In this document: in pieces, positions 57,202 to 64,000 of the stretch
Layout of the letters: each line of letters begins with the position of its first letter
Position numbering within the stretch: position 1 is the stretch's first letter
DNA from: Candidatus Nitrosocosmicus agrestis
GTDB taxonomy: Archaea; Thermoproteota; Nitrososphaeria; Nitrososphaerales; Nitrososphaeraceae
Assembly: GCF_008389435.1 (NCBI RefSeq)
Contig: NZ_VUYS01000016.1
Coordinates: 20,366 to 84,365 of the forward strand
Reading direction: 5' to 3'
Length of the DNA: 64,000 bases
Position numbers and translations under genes: made by a program
The notes under the pieces: model-generated
What the model was told of the DNA's origin: nothing
The model's database searches: none
Seen by the model: only the letters and a program-made list of their open reading frames with translations

Positions 57202-57340
57202 ATACCAAGATCCAATGCCTGCAAATGCTAAATTGTGTTCGCATTCCAGAACTATGATTCAAATCTTAAACACAAAAAGCTTTAATAATACTTTTTTAAA
57301 TCCTTGTCCGATCTGCTTTTATGAAAATAATTAAGTTGAA

Positions 57341-57400
57341 TTGGAATCTTGTTACTTCTAGTAACTTAATACCCGTGAATGAAAATTATTACTTATATAT
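57341..57400 (+). repeat. Dispersed intergenic repeat, copy 20 (degenerate)
   Basis: TTGGAATCTTGTTACTTCT, AGTAACTTAATACCCGTG; weak match. Confidence 0.4.
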
Positions 57401-57530
57401 GAAACATATCCCATTGGGCTTTGAAAGAAATCTAATGTAAGATACTGAATTTCAGTATAACATAAAAATAGATATTGTATTAACTGCTGATCCAACCAAA
57501 AATAATTGAATATTCCGACGGACTCGCTAT

Positions 57531-57788
57531 TTACTTACAGGAACCGTGTTTCCATCCTACTTTATATCCGCTAGCAAAGGCATTTGATTCACCATCTGGA
57601 TTATATGAATAACAATGATCATGATCACTCCAACCCTGTTTGCATCCATTTACCCAATTTTGAGATTTTCCTTGATTCTCACACCAGTGCGATGCAGCCT
57701 CGACAGGTTGAGTGTATAATATCGATGGAGCCAAGGCCAAGGATATTATGGCAATTACCATCGTGCATAGTTTTATCACAATTTTCAT
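57531..57788 (-). CDS. Small secreted Cys protein, divergent from a CHRD gene (second module)
   Basis: An 85-residue protein, signal peptide ending PVEAA, mature part SHWCENQGKSQNWVNGCKQG, WSDHDHCYSY and terminal VGWKHGSCK. Four Cys, as in 43233 and 26770. Divergent from the CHRD gene at 57939 with 150 bp between, the same arrangement as at 43233/43642. The duplicated intergenic region keeps similar promoter sequence. Confidence 0.78.
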   Translation of the reverse strand: MKIVIKLCTMVIAIISLALAPSILYTQPVEAASHWCENQGKSQNWVNGCKQGWSDHDHCYSYNPDGESNAFASGYKVGWKHGSCK

Positions 57789-57906
57789 ATATCCTCTTAA
57801 TTTTTCCTAATATAAAAATTTTTTAATTTTTTTAGAAAATAATAAAATCAATTTCTCTTTCATTATTTTTATTCATTTTTTTAAAAAAAATGTACTGAAT
57901 TTATCA

Positions 57907-57922
57907 AATATATTATATACTA
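57907..57922 (+). promoter_or_regulatory. TATA region of second CHRD gene
   Basis: TATATTATATACTACC, matching the 43607 copy; centred about 25 nt before the start at 57939. Confidence 0.6.
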
Positions 57923-57938
57923 CCCTCTAGATTATTAG

Positions 57939-58451
57939 GTGATGACAATCAGAAATCCTGTAATGACAATAATGATATTCTCAATGACCGCAACAATTGC
58001 TGGAATCCTGGCCGCATCAATGAGCTTCACTCCAGCTACCGTATTTGCAAACCACGAGTTCGCAACTAACATGACTGGGCAACAAGAGGTTCCCCCGGTC
58101 GATACACAAGCAATGGGTGAAGCCATATTTGTTCCGATTCAACCAAGAAATGATACAATAGATTTCTATGTAAATGCTACTGGGATTAAAGCAGTAACAC
58201 AGGCTCATATACATAGTGGAAGCCCTGGAGAGAATGGACCAATAATAGTAACTCTCTTTACATTGAATCCTGTTCAAGACGGTATTTCCATAAACGGAAG
58301 TATAGCTGCAAATAACCTGGAAGGCCCGATGCAAGGAAAAACTGTGGCCGACTTAATTGATGCGATAAAGAATAATACTACATATGTAAATGTTCACACA
58401 GAAGCAAATCCCAATGGTGAAATAAGAGGACAGTTAGTGGATATTCCCTAA
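57939..58451 (+). CDS. Secreted CHRD-domain protein (second module)
   Basis: A 170-residue protein, starting ATG/GTG area at 57939, signal peptide ending TVFA (about 1-36). CHRD domain: TNMTGQQEVPPVDTQAMGEA, AHIHSGSPGENGPIIVTLFT and YVNVHTEANPNGEIRGQL. About two thirds identical by eye to the 43642 protein. Conserved histidines as in the paralogue. Extracellular, function unknown. Confidence 0.85.
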   Translation: MMTIRNPVMTIMIFSMTATIAGILAASMSFTPATVFANHEFATNMTGQQEVPPVDTQAMGEAIFVPIQPRNDTIDFYVNATGIKAVTQAHIHSGSPGENGPIIVTLFTLNPVQDGISINGSIAANNLEGPMQGKTVADLIDAIKNNTTYVNVHTEANPNGEIRGQLVDIP

Positions 58452-59006
58452 TTGTCTCTGCTTATTAGAACATCTATATTTTCTTTTTTTCTAAGATCCG
58501 GCAGATATTGTAAGATTATCCTTGTTAAAAATGTGTAATTACTAAAAAGATTGAGTTTTTTTAACTATTCATATATTCCAATTTTATATATGACGACCAT
58601 ATTGACTACTCACACTACAACTTTATTGTTCTAGGTTCTGATAAAACTGTCTATCAAGATACAAAAGTTTTTTATAAGAATGATAACATCGCGCCACAGA
58701 AACATTTCCGATTTGCTTTAGAATTGTATATTGATCATGTCTCTAGATTCAAAACACTAATGGTTTTAGATATGTTGCGCTTATTTTATCATAGTTGTTT
58801 TATAGAACCCCACTACTACAGGGAACTTAATCCCCCCGTGCCTCCATTTAACATCGTTAATGACTTTTTTGGAATAATTAACCAAATTCTACAAAAAGAC
58901 TCCTAGGTTCAGTACAGGTTACACTTTTGATTCAACTAATTCATCACCATTCTAATCATGATTAAAGATAAAACTTAACTACCTATAGTATATTAAATAA
59001 CTCCAC
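58452..59006. other. Intergenic region
   Basis: Contains repeat copy 21; open frame 58724-58906 runs through it and is rejected. Confidence 0.4.
58801..58855 (+). repeat. Dispersed intergenic repeat, copy 21
   Basis: TATAGAACCCCACTACTACA, GGGAACTTAATCCCCCCGTG, then diverged. Similar in its first half to copy 6. Confidence 0.65.
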
Positions 59007-59684
59007 ATGCTAACAACTAAAAAATCATTAATCATTATGACACTGTCAATTTACACCATCAGTACTGTTCTCGTATCGGGTTTGTTAATACTTAATTACA
59101 TCCCATTAGGTAACATCATATACTCTCAAATATTTTATCAACAAGCTTTAGGTCAAAGTACTGTCACTCAAACTTCTGCTGATAGCAGCCCAGTTAACGG
59201 CACTAAAGACGAGTCAAACAACCCACTTTACAGAGAAGGTCTGATTTTATCATCTAAATCGGGACCAAATGAAACGTCGCAAGTTGCACTCCTTTTACCC
59301 CATAGAGATGACGGGAAGATTTATTCGGGTGTTTTGACGTACTCAGCATCTAGCCCGGTGGAAATAGGTTTCCTGAGTAGAATTAATATAGACAATTCCA
59401 CTCTTTCTCAGATTACTGAACGATTTGGAGAATCATCACCGAATTGGATAGATCCTGCATCATCAATTCACAATCTGACTAATTCCACTACCCAAATAAT
59501 AGGAGGCATTCAGCCAGACTATGGGTCTTCAACTCCATACTATTCTGCATCCATTCCATTTGTTGCTAGTAGTGTTGGATTGTGGTATCCAGAGGACAAA
59601 CCTTTTCTTGTTTCATATCAACTGTCAGCAAATTTGGTTCAGCCCGAAATAGTTAATAAAATTGATTTTAATGGTACTAAGTAA
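59007..59684 (+). CDS. Secreted hypothetical protein
   Basis: A 225-residue protein with an N-terminal signal/anchor helix (about 8-30). The mature region is rich in Ser/Thr and sequons, with LYREGLILSSKSGPNETSQV, ALLLPHRDDGKIYSGVLTYS and SPVEIGFLSRINIDN. The body looks beta-rich; no cysteine and no catalytic motif is recognised. It sits between the second CHRD module and the second curlin-like gene, in a run of genes for secreted proteins. Family unknown to me. Confidence 0.7.
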   Translation: MLTTKKSLIIMTLSIYTISTVLVSGLLILNYIPLGNIIYSQIFYQQALGQSTVTQTSADSSPVNGTKDESNNPLYREGLILSSKSGPNETSQVALLLPHRDDGKIYSGVLTYSASSPVEIGFLSRINIDNSTLSQITERFGESSPNWIDPASSIHNLTNSTTQIIGGIQPDYGSSTPYYSASIPFVASSVGLWYPEDKPFLVSYQLSANLVQPEIVNKIDFNGTK

Positions 59685-59923
59685 CTCATAATGGATAATA
59701 TTTGTAGATACCCTTCCCTATTTTTTATATCTCAAATAATCGATATTTATTCAACAGGTTAAACCAACTCGGTATCGTACTTTTCCAAATGACATTTTAT
59801 AGTATTTCTAAATATTGATATCTAAATAAATTACAGATAAATGTGACCTGCAATCCTCCGGGTCCGGGTAAACTATAAAGGATTTTACATTCCAACTCCT
59901 GACATAAATTTCGTTGATAGTAA

Positions 59924-59975
59924 ATTAGATTCAATCTTGAACCTAACCCACACGCGCCCAGACTGTTACTAAGAA
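59924..59975 (+). repeat. Dispersed intergenic repeat, copy 22
   Basis: ATTAGATTCAATCTTG, AACCTAACCCACACGCGCCC, AGACTGTTACTAAGA. Same position relative to a curlin-like gene as copy 12. Confidence 0.7.
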
Positions 59976-60080
59976 GCAATTCAAATTGTCCTATTTTAAG
60001 CACAAATAAACATACTTAGGTCAAAGGATTTACTATTTGTAAAGTGTAATAGGACCCTATTATTTTCGGATTCTATAAGT

Positions 60081-60159
60081 TAATTCTAAAAGTGCCAGAA
60101 TATTAGAGTATTGCATCTAGTTAGCAAATGCCATATATTTTTTATATTATAGCAAATAT
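60081..60159 (+). promoter_or_regulatory. Shared upstream block, copy C
   Basis: TAATTCTAAAAGTGCCAGAA, TATTAGAGTATTGCATCTAG, TTAGCAAATGCCATATATTT. TTCT and AGAA form a small inverted repeat around AAAAGTGCC. Confidence 0.65.
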
Positions 60160-60591
60160 ATGAATAAAACCAATATTCACAACAAGAAATACGTAATTTC
60201 AGCATCAATCGCAATAGTGGTCGCATTAGCTTTGATAGCAAGTCCCCTAGTGGCTATCGATGACGCTTTTGCAACGCATAAGAAAGCAAATAAAGCAAAA
60301 CAGTCTATATCACAATCACAGTCATCAAGTCAAAATGCTGGGTGTGTCTCTGGTGGAACAACATTTCTCTCATGCAATAATCTAAGCTTCCAACATCAAA
60401 AAAATACTGGTAGCAACGCATTAGCTCAAAGTGGTCATGGCGGCAACTTTGCAGACCAAAGTATCAGTCAATCACAATCCTCAAGCCAAACAAGCAATGT
60501 AGTTTCTGGTGGAAATACAATAGGCTCTGGTAACAATATCAACGTCCAAAACCAGGAAAACTCTGGTAGCAATGCAGCAGCACAGAGTTAA
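60160..60591 (+). CDS. Secreted curlin-like repeat protein (near-identical to 40971)
   Basis: A 143-residue protein differing from the 40971 product at only a handful of positions (for example IDDAFA for MDDAFA, GHGG for GQGG). Signal peptide ending DDAFA, then two Q-S-Q-S-S repeats with VSGG turns and GSNAAAQS end. The high identity, including upstream DNA, indicates a recent duplication or gene conversion. Likely exported fibre or matrix subunit by analogy with curlins (inference). Confidence 0.75.
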   Translation: MNKTNIHNKKYVISASIAIVVALALIASPLVAIDDAFATHKKANKAKQSISQSQSSSQNAGCVSGGTTFLSCNNLSFQHQKNTGSNALAQSGHGGNFADQSISQSQSSSQTSNVVSGGNTIGSGNNINVQNQENSGSNAAAQS

Positions 60592-60593
60592 TA

Positions 60594-60600
60594 TTTTTTT
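60594..60600 (+). terminator. Oligo-T terminator
   Basis: Seven T directly after the stop codon of the curlin-like gene. Confidence 0.45.
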
Positions 60601-60809
60601 GCCAAAACTTGAAAAAAATGAGAAAGGGGGAGGGACGTTGACAGCTTGTTCTGGCTCCTAACCATTATTTGCATATTGTATTATTTGTCAAGTATGCTGT
60701 AATTTTTTTCTGTACAAATAAAAGTAACTCGAATTGATTAGTTATGGTCTACAATGTAGTAATTTCATAAATTATAGAAATATAGTAGGTTGCTACTCGT
60801 TTAAAATAA

Positions 60810-62162
60810 TCAGTCGCCTTCTACCTTAGAATTAATATTGTTATCATACATTTCATCAAGCCAATCAAATATTCTTTGATTTGTCAATGAGGCAGCGCCA
60901 GACTGACAGTGCTCTTCTGCGCCTTCTAATTCTGTAAATACAATATGTTTTTTTTGTTTAGGAGTTAACGAACTCAAACCATCGTATACTTTTTTTGGCT
61001 GGCCTGGAAATGAATCATCCTTTTCTGCCTCCAAAACTAGGGTTGGGCATTTAATATTAGGCAAAAGGTCTTTTACAGTATACCTTTTTGCACCAAGAAT
61101 CAACTCAAAAGGTGATTTTGCACCAGCCACCCACATTCCGTGCATCATGTTGAATCGTATGTTTGTGTCCGACTTCATTAATTCATTCAGAAAATCATTT
61201 ACATAATCTGCATTTCCACTATTTACTGCTTTAGACAGATCCTCAGGAAACCCCGATTGAATTGAATCAAATCCATCGTATACACCATTATAGAGGATAC
61301 ATGCAGTCAATCGTGGTTCAAAACTAGCAGCTCTCGCTGCTAAATAGCCTCCCATGCTAATTCCCATCAAGGCTATTTTCTTAGGATCAATGTTGTATTG
61401 CTCTTTCCTTTCCAATAAGTAGTCTATGACAGGTGTCACAACATTTTCCCAATCGTGTCTAAAGGGAATATTTTGAGTACGAATAACTTCACCCTGACCA
61501 GGACCCTCAAATGTTAAACAATTGTATCCTCTTTCTAACGCCGGAGCCGCTGCAAATGAATAAAGTTCTTCAATAGTAGAGTCAAATCCTCCATGAACAA
61601 TCAACGTGGGTCGCAAATTTGAAGTAGATGGCAAAGAAGTATCCTCTTTGTAGATCAGATGATCAAATTTGTCCTGATTTATCATCTCATTTTCATTTTT
61701 TTCTTTGAAATAACCCTTGTTCTCGCTTTTATTTGAATTCCTTAGATGAAAAAAGTACCCAGGAATAGTCGTATTCTCGTATGGAATTTGGAGTCTATCC
61801 ACTGAAAATGGAAATAACGAAATGGCTTGTCTAAAACATTCTTTACTCAGTTGGCTCGTGGTTAAAATTCTTTTATCGGACGGATCAATTAACATAAATT
61901 CAGAGGACCTATAGTAATTAGAAGACCTAAGAAATGCTTCTCTTGCACTTGTGAAATGCCCCTTAGAAAGCGATTCACTGGCATACTTGCGTACTCTTTC
62001 GGCTGTTTTAAACCACTCTGAATGCCAACTTTCAAAGTCCCCTTCCTTCACGCGATAGGCTGTTGAGAAACATTCTCCTATATCCGCACACTTGTAATAG
62101 GCAGATCCCAAAGTTCTTAATAATTGTGAAGAAAAGGTAGAATCATTAAAGAAAATTTTCAA
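60810..62162 (-). CDS. Cytoplasmic alpha/beta hydrolase (FrsA / pseudooxynicotine-hydrolase-like)
   Basis: A 450-residue protein. A helical N-terminal cap (about 1-130, with ECFSTAYRVKEGDFESWHSE and GHFTSAREAFLRSSNYYR) precedes the hydrolase core. Core motifs: PTLIVHGGFDSTIEELYSFA, NCLTFEGPGQGEVIR, nucleophile elbow GISMGG (IALMGISMGGYLAARAAS), acid in LEAEKDDSFPGQP, and His in GAEEHCQSG. The helical cap plus FEGPGQG motif is typical of the 2,6-dihydroxypseudooxynicotine hydrolase / FrsA-like group. No signal peptide, so intracellular. Substrate unknown. Confidence 0.85.
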   Translation of the reverse strand: MKIFFNDSTFSSQLLRTLGSAYYKCADIGECFSTAYRVKEGDFESWHSEWFKTAERVRKYASESLSKGHFTSAREAFLRSSNYYRSSEFMLIDPSDKRILTTSQLSKECFRQAISLFPFSVDRLQIPYENTTIPGYFFHLRNSNKSENKGYFKEKNENEMINQDKFDHLIYKEDTSLPSTSNLRPTLIVHGGFDSTIEELYSFAAAPALERGYNCLTFEGPGQGEVIRTQNIPFRHDWENVVTPVIDYLLERKEQYNIDPKKIALMGISMGGYLAARAASFEPRLTACILYNGVYDGFDSIQSGFPEDLSKAVNSGNADYVNDFLNELMKSDTNIRFNMMHGMWVAGAKSPFELILGAKRYTVKDLLPNIKCPTLVLEAEKDDSFPGQPKKVYDGLSSLTPKQKKHIVFTELEGAEEHCQSGAASLTNQRIFDWLDEMYDNNINSKVEGD

Positions 62163-62320
62163 GATGTACGTATCGGTTTTTTAATGTAATAAACATTTAG
62201 ACTGAAAAAAGATGATTTATTTATCAATAACCAAACTTTAATTGTCAAAAAATCACCTCAGCTTTCTATTTCTTATGTCCACTATTGGCTTTACAATCAA
62301 ACAGTAAATAGTTTTTTAAG

Positions 62321-62941
62321 TTGAGTGAAAGGTTAAAGGAATTTAAACATCTTAAATCAAAAAAAATGATAATAACTACTTCACCATTATCATCATCAAT
62401 AGTAATGGATTATCGACTATATCCAAAAAAAATAGAATCTAAAATTAGAATAATATTATTTGTATCATTAATAGCAGGAACATGTAATTTATTTATTAAT
62501 CCTGAGCAGTTAAACTCAGTATTTACATACCTCAAGATACAATCATCTGATGATACCTTTCAGTTTGTTTTTGCTCAAACTGATCCGACGGCATCCAATA
62601 AGACTAAACTTGTTTATCACTTAAGCAGTGATGAACCTTGGAGAGCTACAATTGCCCTCTTGGATTCACAAACAATGCTAAAAATGGGATACAATGTTAC
62701 ATTAATGCTCAGTATCGAGGGAGTTCAGATAGGAGTAAAAGACCCCCACCATTATCTTGGATTAGAACCCTTAACTAGTAACGTCACTGATTTCATTCAT
62801 AATGGAGGTAAGGTAATAATATGCGAAATTTGCCTCAAAATTGCAGGTTATAACAATTCCGATGTGATAAATGGTTCAATCATAGGAACACCATTAATAA
62901 TGGCCAACCTGCTTAATCAAACTACGGTTGTGGATTATTAA
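62321..62941 (+). CDS. Secreted or membrane-anchored DsrE-like protein
   Basis: A 206-residue protein starting at TTG 62321 (ATG 62366 is an alternative). A hydrophobic segment (about 40-60, IRIILFVSLIAGTCNLFI) is followed by a DsrE/DsrF-like domain (about 90-206). The domain has KLVYHLSSDEPWRATIALLD, MLKMGYNVTLMLSIEGVQIG, FIHNGGKVIICEICLKIAGY. The CEIC Cys pair is at the position where DsrE-like proteins carry a sulfur-transfer Cys. Unusually, the domain appears to be outside the cytoplasm. Possibly a sulfur carrier or copper-related thiol protein (inference). Confidence 0.75.
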   Translation: MSERLKEFKHLKSKKMIITTSPLSSSIVMDYRLYPKKIESKIRIILFVSLIAGTCNLFINPEQLNSVFTYLKIQSSDDTFQFVFAQTDPTASNKTKLVYHLSSDEPWRATIALLDSQTMLKMGYNVTLMLSIEGVQIGVKDPHHYLGLEPLTSNVTDFIHNGGKVIICEICLKIAGYNNSDVINGSIIGTPLIMANLLNQTTVVDY

Positions 62942-63173
62942 CTTAGATTCTTTTTTGTTTTTTTGTATTCTATTTTAACTTATTATGACAGTAAATAATA
63001 GTGATTAACAATAGAAAATGGTTTAAAAGGCCTCAAACTATTTTATCCAAAGGGTATTCGAAAGTAAAAGAAACAAACAATAAATTTTCATTGTGAGATG
63101 AATTTAAGATTCAAAGTTAAAACCATGAAAGGATATTTCACTCTATTGTGATAGAGTTTTCTTCGCTTCTTTT

Positions 63174-63785
63174 CTAGCTCAGATTAGTCATTTTTTTGAA
63201 TATAATTTGAAAAGGTATGATCAAAAGCCAGAAGTAAGATGCAATTTGCAAATTAAAAAATGCAATACCAATTGAACTCGCAAATATCAGTCCAGGTATC
63301 AGTCCTTGTAATATATATAATTTTTGTTGCCTAATGGTCATATGATCATCCTTTAATAGATTGTATCTTAAGGCATGAATCCAAATCAGGGAAAGTAAAA
63401 AACTTGTAGCGGTCAAAATTATTGCATATAAAGCAAATGTGATAACATAGTCGCCTTCAAAACGCAAAGCAGTACCAAATGATATTAGTGTAACTAAAAA
63501 CAGAAATAAGAGGTTTAACCATAGCATGATAGAATGTGAATCTTTAATTTTGTTAAATATTAGATGATATTTAATCCAAAATATCCCTATCACAGCAAAA
63601 CTTGCAAAGTATATTTCGAATTGAGGTAAAAGATCAAGAAGTCTATTTGTAACTTCACCTTCTGACAAATTGGATGGCAAATCTGGTATATCTATTGAAA
63701 CTGCTATAAAGGTAATAGCAAAAGCAAATATTGCATCTCCAAATGCTATAACATGATCTAATTTAACGTTATTAATTGAGACCAT
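63174..63785 (-). CDS. TMEM175-family (DUF1211) potassium channel subunit
   Basis: A 203-residue membrane protein with six predicted helices. Helix 1 bears the family signature as LDHVIAFGDAIFAFAITF, where the usual R-x3-FSD is H-x3-FGD (Arg and Ser replaced). Later segments IGIFWIKYHLIFNKIKDSHS and LWLNLLFLFLVTLISFGTAL match the family. Bacterial and archaeal TMEM175 proteins form K+ channels as tetramers of six-helix subunits. The altered first-helix motif may change gating. It is the last gene before the right edge. Confidence 0.82.
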   Translation of the reverse strand: MVSINNVKLDHVIAFGDAIFAFAITFIAVSIDIPDLPSNLSEGEVTNRLLDLLPQFEIYFASFAVIGIFWIKYHLIFNKIKDSHSIMLWLNLLFLFLVTLISFGTALRFEGDYVITFALYAIILTATSFLLSLIWIHALRYNLLKDDHMTIRQQKLYILQGLIPGLIFASSIGIAFFNLQIASYFWLLIIPFQIIFKKMTNLS

Positions 63786-64000
63786 TATTTGATAATGTAT
63801 TCGATATCAGGCTTATAATAAAAACAATATGTCTACATTTTTTTATTATCCAAAGTACAGATGTGAAAGTCTTTTCCCATAATATAATTCCAGTATTTCG
63901 AGTCGCTAAAATAACAAATTTCCAAGTAACTAAAAATAAAAAGATAGCGATATCATGAATAAAAAAAATTAGATATTGTTTTCAACTATCCTATGTAGTA

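Larger units (their letters stand above)
56752..57530. other. Intergenic region with repeats and hairpins
   Basis: Contains repeat copies 19 and 20 and two adjacent hairpins (57152-57201). Open frame 56889-57113 runs out of the repeat and is not a gene. Confidence 0.4.
59685..60159. other. Duplicated intergenic region upstream of a curlin-like gene
   Basis: Contains repeat copy 22 and the shared upstream block; overall organisation parallels 40730-40970. Confidence 0.5.

Overview
The window looks like chromosome of an AT-rich archaeon of the Nitrososphaerota (Thaumarchaeota), most likely a soil ammonia oxidiser of the Nitrososphaerales / Nitrosocosmicus type. I infer this from the DUF4443 regulator, the CbtAB cobalt transporter, the roadblock-like 117-residue protein, the standalone sensor family, many small secreted lineage-specific proteins, and TATA boxes about 27 nt upstream of leaderless starts. 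No rRNA, tRNA, CRISPR array or ammonia-oxidation gene was seen. It is accessory-type sequence: gene density is low, intergenic gaps are long, and there are many decayed genes.

Layout. 1-4 kb: the end of a repeat-rich protein, then a CopC-type copper protein flanked by two paralogous secreted proteins. 4.7-6.0 kb: a decayed Kef/CPA2 cation:proton antiporter. 6.7-15 kb: ordinary genes (ChuX-like protein, DUF4443 regulator, cbtB-cbtA, class III nucleotide cyclase, NHL propeller). 15-21.3 kb: a gene graveyard with an IS6-type fragment, a nonsense-interrupted secreted protein, 3' remnants of genes that are intact elsewhere in the window, a candidate structured RNA, and one clean small gene (ywbE). 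20.5-24.4 kb: small enzymes (DHFR-like reductase, methyltransferase, cupin, VOC protein), then a decayed IS6-type copy. 25-31 kb: a second cyclase and three copies of a sensor family (one intact, two broken). 31-36.4 kb: two large convergent secreted proteins with internal repeats. 36.8-47 kb and 50-61 kb: oxidoreductase, CBS protein, serine hydrolase, tungstate-type binding protein, OsmC and Lrp proteins, and two loci that share a gene set: curlin-like repeat proteins plus a divergent pair of small Cys protein and CHRD protein. 53-57 kb: regulator/methyltransferase pairs, including an ArsM remnant beside an HxlR regulator and a ribbon-helix-helix regulator facing a methyltransferase across two inverted 16-bp operator-like sites. 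The end holds an alpha/beta hydrolase, a DsrE-like protein and a TMEM175-family channel.

Themes. (1) About 22 copies of a dispersed 45-75 bp intergenic repeat occur between 18.2 and 60 kb, and every copy I found lies on the + strand whatever the orientation of the neighbouring genes. (2) Secreted proteins dominate: by my count about 15 intact genes have a signal peptide, several in paralogous pairs, which suggests a diversified cell surface or extracellular matrix. (3) Duplication followed by decay is pervasive. (4) Three genes share a nearly identical upstream block, which suggests co-regulation, and the same block truncates an aquaporin pseudogene. Functional names rest on motifs read by eye; no database search was possible.
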